In this document: positions 36,204-44,600 of the stretch, one piece after another
Layout of the letters: every line of letters starts with the position of its first letter
Numbering within the stretch: the stretch's first letter is position 1
Source of the DNA: Suilimivivens sp963618065
GTDB taxonomy: Bacteria > Bacillota > Clostridia > Lachnospirales > Lachnospiraceae
Direction: 5' to 3'
Assembly (NCBI GenBank): GCA_963618065.1
Contig: CAVERH010000001.1
Span: 65,329-129,328 of the forward strand
DNA: 64,000 nt
Notes under the pieces: generated by a model
Told to the model about the DNA's origin: nothing
The model's database searches: none
What the model saw: the letters and a program-made list of their open reading frames with translations, nothing else
Translations under genes and position numbers: made by a program

Positions 36204-37211
36204 CTATGTATTCGGCCAGGATTTGGGAATATAGATTTCCTCATACTTGGCAATCGCAAAACGATCAGTCATCGAGCTGATATAATCACACACAATCCGC
36301 TCCTCCGGCTCGTCCTTATCAAGAAGCCTGATCAGATCCACAGGCAATAGCTCTAAATGATGCCTGTAATAGCTATAAAGCGTCTGGATCAGCATTTCTG
36401 CCTTGCCCTCCTGACTCTTTGCCTCCGGATTGTGGTAAACTCTTTCAAACATAAATGCACGGAGCTTCTTCATGGACTCTGCCACCGGCTCCGACATCAC
36501 AATAGCGTTCTTGCCATAGCTGTTGCTTACAATATCATGAATAAAATGATCCAGTCTCTCTCCTGTCGTATATCCAATGACATCTCCGATCTCCTTCGGG
36601 ACATCACTTTCTTTCAAAATCCCTGCGCGGATCGCATCATCCATGTCATGATGAATATAGGCGATCTTATCCGACAGGCGCACAATCTGTCCTTCTAAGG
36701 TAAAGGGCATGCCCTTCGTCTGGTGGTTCTTAATGCCATCCCGTACTTCCATGGTTAAATTCAGACCCTGACCGCCCTTTTCCAGAATATCCACGAGACG
36801 CACACTCTGCTCACTATGGATAAAGCCATATGGACAGACCGCATTCAATGCACGCTCCCCGGCATGTCCAAACGGCGTATGCCCAAGGTCATGCCCCAAT
36901 GCAATGGCTTCCACCAGATCCTCATTCATCCGAAGTGCCTTTGCAATCGTCCGCGCATTCTGGGATACCTCGAGGGTATGCGTCATACGGGTACGATAGT
37001 GATCTCCCTCCGGTGTCAAAAATACCTGCGTCTTATCCTTTAATCTCCGGAAAGACTTTGAATGCAGAATTCTGTCACGGTCACGCTGATAAACCGGGCG
37101 GATGTCACACTGCTCTTCCTCCCGAAGCCTCCCCTTTGAATCACGGCTGTGTGCCGCATAGGGACTTAAATATTCAATTTCCAGCTGTTCCAGATTTTCT
37201 CGTATGTTCAA
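36204..37211 (-). CDS. dgt: dGTP triphosphohydrolase-like HD domain protein
   Basis: 335 aa, TTG start with AAAGGA 8 nt upstream. HD-domain metal ligands are visible in RMTHTLEVSQNARTIA (His), IALGHDLGHTPFGHAGE (His-Asp) and IAYIHHDMDDAI. The N-terminal SPYAAHSRDSKGR and RDRILHSKSFRRLKDKTQV are typical of dNTPase-type dGTPases, which break down dNTPs to nucleoside and triphosphate. Upstream of dnaG, as in many Clostridia. The actual nucleotide preference cannot be told from sequence. Confidence 0.93.
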   Translation of the reverse strand: MNIRENLEQLEIEYLSPYAAHSRDSKGRLREEEQCDIRPVYQRDRDRILHSKSFRRLKDKTQVFLTPEGDHYRTRMTHTLEVSQNARTIAKALRMNEDLVEAIALGHDLGHTPFGHAGERALNAVCPYGFIHSEQSVRLVDILEKGGQGLNLTMEVRDGIKNHQTKGMPFTLEGQIVRLSDKIAYIHHDMDDAIRAGILKESDVPKEIGDVIGYTTGERLDHFIHDIVSNSYGKNAIVMSEPVAESMKKLRAFMFERVYHNPEAKSQEGKAEMLIQTLYSYYRHHLELLPVDLIRLLDKDEPEERIVCDYISSMTDRFAIAKYEEIYIPKSWPNT

Positions 37212-37318
37212 TGGTTAAATCCTTTATCTCCCAATAAACCAACCGTTCACAAGTCTCTACTTCTAATATTCTGCCTCCGGCTTTATTTTCCTTTTTCTTT
37301 TTGCAGGTTATTTTTATT

Positions 37319-38329
37319 TTACTGCACAGCGTAGATAAACTCGCCGCACTTCTGGATGGCTTCCACTGCGGTCTTAAACGGTCCCATCTGGAACACATGC
37401 CACATATTCTTATAGGTATCCAAAGTAACCGATACCCCATCCTTACTCATCTTCTTCTGCAGCATGATCGAATCGGACATCAGCACCTCCAGCTCTCCCA
37501 CCTGAATGTAGGTAGGCGGAAATCCGGTGAAGTCTCCAAACAGCGGGGAAATTTCCGGATTCTGCAAATATTCTACATCAAATAATTCTTCAAAATTACT
37601 GCTAACCGGTTTAGCCCCCGACTTTCCGTCTTCCGTTCCTGCCGCCTGCAAAGCTGCTGTTGCTTCTTCTGGATTTTTCTTCGCCTGTGGCACATAATTT
37701 TCGATCATTTCATTTAAGTAGTTCTGGTTCAGGACCGGATCCGCATCCGCTTTGGTCTCATGCGTCTTGCCGGACACGGTGAGATCCGTCCAGGGTGACA
37801 TGAGCACAAAGCCTGCCGGAAGCATGCGCCCCTGCTCCTTCAGGCGCAGTCCCAGTGCCAGTGCCAGGTTTCCTCCCGCGGAATCGCCTGCCACGAAGAT
37901 ATCCTTCGCTCCATAGCCCTGTAACATCAGATAATCCCATGCCGCCTGTGCATCATCCACTGCTGCCGGATAGGGATGCTCCGGTGCCAGACGGTAATCA
38001 AAGCAGAACACGTCCATGGAAAGCAGGCTTGCCAGCTTTGTCGTAAGAGTTCTGGCATACAACGGGCTTCCGGTGCTGTAGCCGCCGCCGTGGCAGTACA
38101 GAATAATCTTCTTATCGGAATGGGGACGATCGACACGGATCCACTCAGCATACATTGATCCAAGGGTGGTTTCCGTCACCTCCACTTCCCGGTTATTTCC
38201 AAATAAGGCTCCCATCTGATCCTGGGAGTGACGATGCTTTTCAATATCGGTATTTTCAATCAATCCATGGGCTTTACGAATCAGGTTGATGAAGCCCTGG
38301 TTAAGGTTCTCTTTCGGGGTTCTTCTCAT
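37319..38329 (-). CDS. HSL-family alpha/beta-hydrolase (esterase)
   Basis: 336 aa from ATG 38329, chosen for the AGGAGG nine nt upstream; the open frame extends 39 codons further but into the promoter region. Hormone-sensitive-lipase motifs are present: the oxyanion-hole HGGGY (80-84) and nucleophile GDSAGG with Ser150; the acid is probably Asp in EVLMSDS and the base His in NMWHVF. Such enzymes hydrolyse short to medium acyl esters. An Ala/Lys/Glu-rich insert (about residues 215-250) is unusual. It is divergent from an acyltransferase gene with shared TTGTGGTA motifs between them, so one may make and the other cleave the same kind of ester (inference). Confidence 0.9.
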   Translation of the reverse strand: MRRTPKENLNQGFINLIRKAHGLIENTDIEKHRHSQDQMGALFGNNREVEVTETTLGSMYAEWIRVDRPHSDKKIILYCHGGGYSTGSPLYARTLTTKLASLLSMDVFCFDYRLAPEHPYPAAVDDAQAAWDYLMLQGYGAKDIFVAGDSAGGNLALALGLRLKEQGRMLPAGFVLMSPWTDLTVSGKTHETKADADPVLNQNYLNEMIENYVPQAKKNPEEATAALQAAGTEDGKSGAKPVSSNFEELFDVEYLQNPEISPLFGDFTGFPPTYIQVGELEVLMSDSIMLQKKMSKDGVSVTLDTYKNMWHVFQMGPFKTAVEAIQKCGEFIYAVQ

Positions 38330-38364
38330 GGATATGGTCCTCCTTGTTTTTCTAGTCATCATCT

Positions 38365-38412
38365 TACCACAATTAAAATCATTGTGGTATCCCCAATAAA
38401 TTGTGGTATACT
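38365..38412. promoter_or_regulatory. Shared operator and promoter between esterase and acyltransferase genes
   Basis: Three copies of a 9-bp motif: TACCACAAT (38365-38373), and its inverse ATTGTGGTA at 38381-38389 and 38400-38408. The first two form an inverted repeat with a 7-bp loop; the last two are direct repeats 19 bp apart. TATACT (38407-38412) overlaps the last copy and is a good -10 for the plus-strand gene. The layout suggests one regulator acting on both genes. Confidence 0.55.
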
Positions 38413-38418
38413 GAATGT

Positions 38419-39744
38419 ATGAAAAACAATTCCCCCAAGGCAGCACAGGCTGTCGACAGCAAATTGCATAAACCCGATAAGAAGGTCTGGTACAAGCTGG
38501 ATCTGTCGGCGATCGTTTATCCGACCCTGCAGCGGAAGGATTTTTCTTCCGTATACCGGTTATCGGTTGTTTTAAAGGAACCGATTCAGCCGGATGTTCT
38601 GCAGCAGGCGGTCGATATGACGCTTCCGCGGTTTCCGATCTTTAAAACCGCGATCCACAAGGGATTTTTCTGGCGTTATTTGACACCAAACCACCGGCCC
38701 GGCCCTTTTGTGCAGCCAGACATCCGCAACTTCTGTATGCCGATGTCTTTCCGTACAAACAACCGTTATTTAATGAGGATTTACTATTATGGGAACCGGA
38801 TTTCCTTAGAAGCGCACCACTCTCTTGGTGACGGTACAGGCGGTATGTTTGTCTTAAATACCATTACCGCGAATTATCTGCGTCTCCTGGGACATGAGAT
38901 CTCGAACGGCTATTTCGTTAAGGATATTCACGAGACACCGGATCCGGAGGAATTAGAGGACGCTTATATGCGCTATGCCAACGCCAAGGTCTGTCCACCC
39001 CGTCCGGGTGAAAAGACCTACCGTGTCCGCGGAACGAAGGAGCCCTTCTATACCTTTAATGTCATTGAGGGGACGATGAGTACCTCCGAGGTGCTTGCCG
39101 TTGCAAAGAAATACAACGCATCCGTGACGGAATACCTGAACTCCGTTCTGCTTTATGCCCTGCTGCAGAAGCAGCAGAACGAATGGCATATCCGGCTTCA
39201 TCCGGTGAAAATAGCCATGCCGGTCAACCTGCGGAGATTCTTCCCATCGAAGACGCTGCGGAACTTTATTACGATGGTTTATCCCTCCATAGACCCACGT
39301 CTTGGGGACTATACCTTTGAAGAAATCATTACGCAGGTACACCATTACATGCGTTATTATATTAATGAGAAGTTCCTGCGCGGCGATATTACGACGAATG
39401 CCAGTACCCAGCGCAATCCTGTCATCCGTGTGGTTCCGCTGTTTATCAAGGACTTCGTGGTTCGGCAGTTCTACCGCATCGTGCAGGATAAAAACTCTTC
39501 TGCCGGCTTAACCAATATGGGAGTTCTGAAGGTTCCGGACGATATGAAACCCTATATTGAGAAATTTGATATCTACATGGGACAGCCCTTTTCCTGCCGG
39601 ACGAACTGTGCCATTGCCAGCTTCGAGGATACGCTTACCATTAATTTTGCGAGCAACATCATCGAAAGCGACGTGGAACGCTACTTCTTCCGTAAGCTTG
39701 TAAAGGACGGCATCCATGTAACCATACAGAGTAACCGGGATTAA
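38419..39744 (+). CDS. Alcohol acetyltransferase / condensation-like acyltransferase
   Basis: 441 aa from ATG 38419. The BAHD/condensation-type motif HHxxxGDG is HHSLGDG (133-139), with an N-terminal half KVWYKLDLSAIVYPTLQ and later MPVNLRRFFPSKTLRNF, as in bacterial alcohol acetyltransferase-like proteins of Lachnospiraceae. It should transfer an acyl group from a thioester to an alcohol or amine; substrate unknown. There is no Shine-Dalgarno sequence before the ATG, and the -10 box ends only 6 bp upstream, so the mRNA may be leaderless. The next gene, a zinc-ribbon membrane protein, is 46 bp downstream. Confidence 0.82.
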   Translation: MKNNSPKAAQAVDSKLHKPDKKVWYKLDLSAIVYPTLQRKDFSSVYRLSVVLKEPIQPDVLQQAVDMTLPRFPIFKTAIHKGFFWRYLTPNHRPGPFVQPDIRNFCMPMSFRTNNRYLMRIYYYGNRISLEAHHSLGDGTGGMFVLNTITANYLRLLGHEISNGYFVKDIHETPDPEELEDAYMRYANAKVCPPRPGEKTYRVRGTKEPFYTFNVIEGTMSTSEVLAVAKKYNASVTEYLNSVLLYALLQKQQNEWHIRLHPVKIAMPVNLRRFFPSKTLRNFITMVYPSIDPRLGDYTFEEIITQVHHYMRYYINEKFLRGDITTNASTQRNPVIRVVPLFIKDFVVRQFYRIVQDKNSSAGLTNMGVLKVPDDMKPYIEKFDIYMGQPFSCRTNCAIASFEDTLTINFASNIIESDVERYFFRKLVKDGIHVTIQSNRD

Positions 39745-39790
39745 CCGGTTACTTCATTTCAGAGTAACTATTCAGAAAGGAGTCCTGACA

Positions 39791-40495
39791 TTGTCATACT
39801 GTGTGAACTGCGGGGTCGAGCTTGACCCCTCGTTAAAGAAATGTCCCTTATGCAATACACCTGTTATTAATCCAAATGAGCTGGAGGGGCTCACCTATGA
39901 GCCGCCTTTTCCGACTGTGAAAGGACAGGTCGATCCGGTAAAACGCAAGGATCTGTTCCTGTTTACCGTTGTGGTGCTGCTTGCGACCTCACTAAGCTGT
40001 CTGGCGTTAAATCTGTTCGTTTATTCCAGATCACCGTGGTCCTTATTCATCATCGGTATCTGCCTGGTTTTGTTCGTGTTTCTGCTGCCGGCCTTTATCC
40101 AGAATAAGCTCCCGATTTATGTTTCCCTGCTTTTTGACGGAATCTCCATTGGAATTTACCTCTACCTTATTACTTACAACACGAGAAGTAATGAATGGTT
40201 CTTCCAACTGGCACTCCCGATTACGGTACTTCTTACGATTCTGGCTGAGATTTTTACGCTGCTGATTCATACGTTCCGCTTTTCGTTTCTGTCCGCAGCC
40301 CTTTATATCTTTGCTGAAATCGCGTTATTCTGCGTGGCACTGGAGCTTCTCATTGATCGCTTCTGTAACCGGACGCTCTCTTTGGGCTGGTCTGCGATCG
40401 TACTTACCGTATGCAGCGTGATTGTAATCGCCTTAATCACCATGCTTTCCACGCAGCGGCTTCGTGATGCTGTAAGACGCCGGCTGCATTTCTAA
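39791..40495 (+). CDS. DUF6320-like zinc-ribbon membrane protein
   Basis: 234 aa, TTG start with AAAGGAG about 8 nt upstream. An N-terminal zinc ribbon has Cys4, Cys7, Cys18 and Cys21 (CVNC, CPLC), then a soluble linker and about six membrane helices from residue 55 on (LFLFTVVVLLATSLSCLAL and others). It ends with a basic tail (RLRDAVRRRLHF). Proteins of this type often sit next to the acyltransferase family seen here. Function unknown. A single repeat end (GTAACTATTCAGAAAGG) overlaps its ribosome site at 39764-39780. Confidence 0.75.
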   Translation: MSYCVNCGVELDPSLKKCPLCNTPVINPNELEGLTYEPPFPTVKGQVDPVKRKDLFLFTVVVLLATSLSCLALNLFVYSRSPWSLFIIGICLVLFVFLLPAFIQNKLPIYVSLLFDGISIGIYLYLITYNTRSNEWFFQLALPITVLLTILAEIFTLLIHTFRFSFLSAALYIFAEIALFCVALELLIDRFCNRTLSLGWSAIVLTVCSVIVIALITMLSTQRLRDAVRRRLHF

Positions 40496-40597
40496 TGTAT
40501 AACAACAAGCTTCACTAGGCTCAACTGCAACTCTGCAAATGTACTTACATGGTTCGTGCTAAGCTTGTAATGACTTTGCTAAATACTCTGATCAAAT

Positions 40598-40637
40598 AAA
40601 ACTGCCGTCCCGGAAGAGAGTTGGAACGGCAGTTTTT
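40598..40637. terminator. Bidirectional terminator
   Basis: AAAACTGCCGT (40598-40608) pairs with ACGGCAGTTTT (40626-40636), followed by T's on either side. It ends the acyltransferase-DUF6320 unit (+) and the small membrane protein genes (-). Confidence 0.85.
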
Positions 40638-40699
40638 AGCTATAGAAATTCCTTTTACACTTTATGACAAATCACGCAGCCTTCGCTGCTCTCCCAAGT

Positions 40700-40843
40700 T
40701 CAATTGTACATGGGAATCTTATGTACCACCTTTCTGTATACCTTATATGCCAGAACAGCAATTAAAGAAACAACACAATATAACGTGGAAAGAATTCCAA
40801 CTGCACCACCAACAATAACAATAATCCATAATCCAATATTCAT
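40700..40843 (-). CDS. 47-aa small membrane protein
   Basis: ATG 40843 with AGGAAG about 9 nt upstream opens a 47-codon frame. The product starts MNIGLWIIVIVGGAVGIL and is hydrophobic through about residue 33, then has a short basic tail (YKVYRKVVHKIPMYN). One or two membrane helices are predicted. It follows a 26-codon ORF of similar type by 35 bp and ends before the bidirectional terminator at 40598. No family recognised. The ribosome site, length and clean membrane topology make it a likely real gene. Confidence 0.6.
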   Translation of the reverse strand: MNIGLWIIVIVGGAVGILSTLYCVVSLIAVLAYKVYRKVVHKIPMYN

Positions 40844-40878
40844 TTTATATACTTCCTTTCCTATTCATATCTTAATTT

Positions 40879-40959
40879 TTATCGCTCGAGCCACCATACC
40901 CAGACGCCGGCTGCAGCAGCGATGACAATAAACACTACGGCTGCAATCATTTCACCCAT
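40879..40959 (-). CDS. 26-aa small membrane protein
   Basis: ATG 40959 lies 8 nt after GGAGG. The product, MGEMIAAVVFIVIAAAAGV followed by WVWWLER, is a single hydrophobic helix with a Trp-rich end and one basic residue, like other bacterial one-helix peptides that act on membrane enzymes or as type I toxins. An ATG five codons earlier is possible but has a worse site. It lies 35 bp before the 47-aa ORF in the same direction. No function can be given. Confidence 0.6.
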   Translation of the reverse strand: MGEMIAAVVFIVIAAAAGVWVWWLER

Positions 40960-40993
40960 GAATACATCCTCCATTTTCCCATACGGGCGTATC

Positions 40994-41021
40994 AAAATAA
41001 ACTCATAGATCTTCTATGAGT
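40994..41021 (-). terminator. Terminator downstream of the 41088-41504 gene
   Basis: ACTCATAG (41001-41008) pairs with CTATGAGT (41014-41021), followed on the minus strand by TTATTTTG. It separates the gene upstream from the two small ORFs, which may depend on read-through because no clear promoter is seen for them. Confidence 0.6.
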
Positions 41022-41087
41022 CAGTTGCGTTTTCTGTACGCTTCACAAATCTGCCCTACTTTCCGCAGATTCGATCAAAGCAGTACC

Positions 41088-41504
41088 TTAACACGCAAGA
41101 GCACGTTTCTTGCCATCTCGATTATGTATATAGGAAATAATAAAGAAGCTGCTATATGTAGCATGACAATGACACTGGTATATTCGTAAAAATGCCAGCC
41201 ATACACACAAGGAAAGGAGTCCTGCCACCAGTAAAAAAAGCAGGAGCTCTACAGATTCCAGGCGGTTCTTCCGCTCTGTGCTTGTATCCATGCTATCTGC
41301 CACCGAACGGTATTCCTGACTCAGCTTCTGATAGTAAGCCACAACTGCCGTCGGTTCTGCGGCACGGATGACCGCAGGATTATCCGGAAAATTGCATGCA
41401 ACGAACTGGGAATCTACCTTGAGCTTTTCAAAGTACATCCCGGAAAAGAGCATCGCAAATGCGATACATAACGTAATCAATTGTTTCACTCTTTTCTTAA
41501 GCAT
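41088..41504 (-). CDS. Uncharacterised membrane-anchored protein
   Basis: 138 aa from ATG 41504 (MLKKRVKQLITLCIAFAML); the longer frame to 41591 would run into the terminator of the next gene. The N-terminus is basic with a signal-anchor helix (about 8-24), followed by an extracytoplasmic segment of about 50 residues (TAVVAYYQKLSQEYRSVAD), a second helix (about 85-105, LLLFLLVAGLLSLCVWLAF) and a Cys/His/Lys/Arg-rich cytoplasmic end. No family recognised. The ribosome site (AGGAAATGG) is moderate. It lies downstream of the M18 peptidase terminator. Confidence 0.6.
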   Translation of the reverse strand: MLKKRVKQLITLCIAFAMLFSGMYFEKLKVDSQFVACNFPDNPAVIRAAEPTAVVAYYQKLSQEYRSVADSMDTSTERKNRLESVELLLFLLVAGLLSLCVWLAFLRIYQCHCHATYSSFFIISYIHNRDGKKRALAC

Positions 41505-41537
41505 GATCCATTTCCTGTCTAATCCAAGTAAAGAATT

Positions 41538-41574
41538 AAAAAAAGACTGGTCAAGAATTACACTGACCAGTCTT
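41538..41574 (-). terminator. Terminator of the metY-apeB unit
   Basis: AAGACTGGTCA (41543-41553) pairs perfectly with TGACCAGTCTT (41564-41574); on the minus strand a run of seven T's follows. It lies 35 bp after the aminopeptidase stop codon. Confidence 0.88.
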
Positions 41575-41608
41575 ATTCTAACAAAAACCATACGTTATTG
41601 CAACAGCT

Positions 41609-42940
41609 TTAGCAACAATATTTTCCATCTTTCTCCATTTGGAGCCTGCTTTCATAAAAGGCGTGGATTCCTTCCATAAGAGAAACCGTGTCCTTCGTTC
41701 CTCCGGTTTCATAAGCCGAATGCATGGCAAGCTGGGCTGCTCCCATATCCACGGTATTTAAGGAAATCTTCTCATTAGACAGGTTTCCCAGCGTGGATCC
41801 TCCTGCAATGTCGCTCCGGTTCGTATATTCCTGATATGGGATTTCCGCTTTCTGTAAAATCCTCTTAAACAATGCCTCGGCAATGCCGTCGGTCGTATAT
41901 TTCTGGTTCGCATTGTATTTGATCAGTACACCACCGTTTAAGCGCGGTGCATTGGTCGGGTCTGCCTTATCGGTATGGTTTGGATGCATGGCATGTCCAT
42001 TGTCTGCAGACAGCATCATGCTGGATGCAAGCTGACGGATGCTTTCTCCTCTCGTAAGGGAAAGGCTCTCCTGAATTCTCGCAAGCACATCTGCAAGGAA
42101 GGTAGATTTCGCTCCCTGCTTCGTGCCGCTCCCGACCTCTTCATTATCAAAAACAGCAAGCACCTTACTCATTCCGGCATTCTCTGCCTGCAAAAAGGCT
42201 TCCTTCGAGGTAAAAGCACATTGCAGGTCATCTATCCTGGGACTGGAATAAAATTCCTGTTCTGCGCCCCAGATCCGTCCTTCCTCCCTTAAATAAAGGA
42301 AAAGATCATATCCCAAAAGTGCCTCTTCTTCTGCTCCTGCCGCTTTTGCCAGCAGTTCCTTAAGCCTGCCCTTCGCTGTTCCTTCTCCAAGCACAGGCAG
42401 CATATCCTTCTGTGCATTGTAGGCATAGCCTTCGTTAATCTGACGGTTCATATGAATAGCAAGGTTCGGAATCAGGCACAGATCCTGATCGAGATTCACC
42501 AGCACACTCTCAATACCGTCCTCGCGGTTCACCACCACACGTCCTGCAATGGAAAGCGGACGATCCAGCCACGTGGAGCAGATCATACCACCGTACTTTT
42601 CCACATTCAGCTTCAGATAGCGGTCATCCACCGTCATTTCGTAATTGCTCTTCAGCTTAAAGGTTGGAGAATCGCTGTGGGACGCACAGATTAAAAAGCC
42701 TCCCATAGGATCTTCCGGGATCGTAAAGGCAATCAGGGATGACTGGTTGCGGGTCACAAAGTATCTGCCACCCTTACGAAGTGTCCAGTCCTTTGCCTCG
42801 TTCAGCCGCTCATAGCCTCCTGCCTGAAGCTCTGCTGCAATATTTTGAATCACATGATAACAGCTGGGACTCCGTTTAATAAAATCAATGAGCTCCTGCG
42901 TTTTCTGTATCTCTTTCGTAGTAATACGTGTTGTTTCCAT
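41609..42940 (-). CDS. apeB: M18 family aspartyl aminopeptidase
   Basis: 443 aa. M18 metallopeptidase motifs are visible: ICASHSDSPTFKLK (metal His/Asp), AVFDNEEVGSGTKQGA (catalytic Glu), LSADNGHAMHPNHTDK, and TVDMGAAQLAMHSAYE at the C-terminus. These dodecameric zinc enzymes remove N-terminal acidic or other residues from peptides. It starts 31 bp after metY and is probably in the same transcript, so peptide breakdown and sulfur amino acid synthesis may be co-regulated (inference). Confidence 0.93.
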   Translation of the reverse strand: METTRITTKEIQKTQELIDFIKRSPSCYHVIQNIAAELQAGGYERLNEAKDWTLRKGGRYFVTRNQSSLIAFTIPEDPMGGFLICASHSDSPTFKLKSNYEMTVDDRYLKLNVEKYGGMICSTWLDRPLSIAGRVVVNREDGIESVLVNLDQDLCLIPNLAIHMNRQINEGYAYNAQKDMLPVLGEGTAKGRLKELLAKAAGAEEEALLGYDLFLYLREEGRIWGAEQEFYSSPRIDDLQCAFTSKEAFLQAENAGMSKVLAVFDNEEVGSGTKQGAKSTFLADVLARIQESLSLTRGESIRQLASSMMLSADNGHAMHPNHTDKADPTNAPRLNGGVLIKYNANQKYTTDGIAEALFKRILQKAEIPYQEYTNRSDIAGGSTLGNLSNEKISLNTVDMGAAQLAMHSAYETGGTKDTVSLMEGIHAFYESRLQMEKDGKYCC

Positions 42941-42971
42941 GTTATGAATTCTCCCTGTAGTCAGGTTTTCT

Positions 42972-44255
42972 TTATTTCACTGCCACAAATCCGTTCTCCA
43001 GATCTGCCAGAATATCATCGATATGCTCTGTTCCGATGGAAAGACGGATGGTATTCTGCTTAATTCCCTGATCAGCAAGCTCCTCATCGGTCAACTGAGA
43101 ATGTGTGGTAGTTGCCGGATGAATGACTAAGCTCTTCACATCTGCTACATTAGCAAGAAGAGAGAAAATCTTCAGATTGTCGATAAATTTATGAGCTTCT
43201 GCCTGGCCACCCTTGATTTCAAAGGTAAAGATCGAAGCTCCGCCGTTCGGGAAGTACTTCTCATAAAGTGCATGATCCGGATGATCCGGCAGGGAAGGAT
43301 GGTTCACCTTTTCTACCTGCGGATGGTTCTTTAAAAATTCAACAACCTTCCTGGTATTCTCTGCATGACGCTCCAGACGTAAGGACAGCGTCTCGATTCC
43401 CTGTAATAACAGGAATGCATTGAACGGAGAAATGGTTGCTCCGGTGTCACGAAGAAGAATGGCACGGATATAGGTTACAAATGCAGCAGGACCCGCAGCC
43501 TCCACGAAGGAAACTCCATGATAGCTTGGATTCGGATCTGCGATTGCAGGATATTTACCGCTTGCCTTCCAGTCAAAAGTGCCCGCATCTACGATAATAC
43601 CACCTAATGTTGTTCCGTGTCCACCTAAGAATTTTGTTGCGGAATGAACGACAATATCTGCGCCATGCTCAATCGGACGGATCAGGTACGGTGTACCGAA
43701 GGTATTATCAATGACAAGAGGAAGTCCATGCTTGTGTGCAATCTCTGCAATGGCATCAATATCCGGAATATCACTGTTCGGATTGCCGAGAGTCTCTAAG
43801 TAGATGGCTCTGGTGTCCGGCTGGATCGCATCTTCTACTTCTTTTAAGTTATGCGCATCTACGAAAGTTGTTGTAATTCCATAATGAGGAAGTGTGTGCT
43901 CTAAGAGATTGTAGCTTCCACCGTAGATGGTCTTCTGTGCAACAATGTGTCCGCCGTCTGCGGCAAGTGCTTCGATCGTATAGGAAATTGCTGCTGCGCC
44001 GGATGCAAGTGCCAGTGCTGCAACACCGCCCTCTAAGGCTGCAACTCTCTTTTCCAGAACATCCTGTGTGGAGTTGGTTAAACGTCCGTAAATATTACCG
44101 GCATCAGTCAGCCCGAAACGTGCTGCTGCGTGTGCGGAATCACGGAATACATAAGAGGTCGTCTGATAAATCGGTACGGCTCTTGCTCCTGTTGCGATGT
44201 CTGCTTCTTCCTGTCCTACGTGTAACTGTAATGTCTCGAATTTGTAATTGCTCAT
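42972..44255 (-). CDS. metY: O-acetylhomoserine sulfhydrylase (homocysteine/cysteine synthase)
   Basis: 427 aa from ATG 44255, which has GGAGG 8 nt upstream. A PLP-dependent Cys/Met metabolism enzyme: the Schiff-base lysine is Lys208 in SATKFLGGHGTTLGG, with LETLGNPNSDIPD and VIDNTFGTPYLIRP as family signatures. It makes homocysteine from O-acetylhomoserine and sulfide (or cysteine from O-acetylserine in some). The 345-bp region upstream contains, from the promoter on, a Cys-rich leader peptide, a terminator and two 115-bp tandem repeats, which together look like a cysteine attenuation control. Confidence 0.95.
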   Translation of the reverse strand: MSNYKFETLQLHVGQEEADIATGARAVPIYQTTSYVFRDSAHAAARFGLTDAGNIYGRLTNSTQDVLEKRVAALEGGVAALALASGAAAISYTIEALAADGGHIVAQKTIYGGSYNLLEHTLPHYGITTTFVDAHNLKEVEDAIQPDTRAIYLETLGNPNSDIPDIDAIAEIAHKHGLPLVIDNTFGTPYLIRPIEHGADIVVHSATKFLGGHGTTLGGIIVDAGTFDWKASGKYPAIADPNPSYHGVSFVEAAGPAAFVTYIRAILLRDTGATISPFNAFLLLQGIETLSLRLERHAENTRKVVEFLKNHPQVEKVNHPSLPDHPDHALYEKYFPNGGASIFTFEIKGGQAEAHKFIDNLKIFSLLANVADVKSLVIHPATTTHSQLTDEELADQGIKQNTIRLSIGTEHIDDILADLENGFVAVK

Positions 44256-44307
44256 TGGTGAGTCCTCCATTTTTTAATTTATTTTTACTTTTATTAAGCA
44301 CTATGCA

Positions 44308-44543
44308 CTCTACTTGTCCCTCTCACTAAACTCCAGCTGCGTCTTCGACTTGCTTTCGTTAAGTGTTCCGGACTGGTTCGCACTAAGCTCAACCTTCGCT
44401 TTCAGCTCGGTTTCACTAAGTGCTCTACTTGTCCCTCTCACTAAACTCCAGCTGCGTCTTCGACTTGCTTTCGTTAAGTGTTCCGGACTGGTTCGCACTA
44501 AGCTCAACCTTCGCTTTCAGCTCGGTTTCACTAAGTGCTCTAC
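44308..44543. repeat. 115-bp direct tandem repeat, two copies, in the metY leader
   Basis: Copy 1 is 44308-44422 and copy 2 is 44423-44537, identical by eye, followed by the first six bases of a third (44538-44543). Within each unit CACTAAG/GTTAAG-type words recur. Both strands are open: on the minus strand the frame reads SETELKAKVELSANQSGTL, which looks protein-like, but it has no independent ribosome site. A faint relative may be at 40510-40570. Function unknown; it lies between the attenuator and metY. Confidence 0.75.
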
Positions 44544-44545
44544 AC

Positions 44546-44573
44546 AAAAAAACCCAGGTGTTTCACTCCCGGG
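44546..44573 (-). terminator. Attenuator terminator upstream of metY
   Basis: On the minus strand CCCGGG (44573-44568) pairs with CCTGGG (44558-44553, one G-U pair), with extra U-A and G-C pairs toward the loop, and seven T's follow (44552-44546). The 5' arm is also part of GCCCGGGAG (44574-44566), which is fully complementary to CTCCCGGGC (44667-44659) inside the leader ORF. The two pairings exclude each other, so ribosome position on the leader can choose between termination and read-through. Confidence 0.75.
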
Positions 44574-44600
44574 CAAATGGCTTCCTGACTGGTTACTGTA

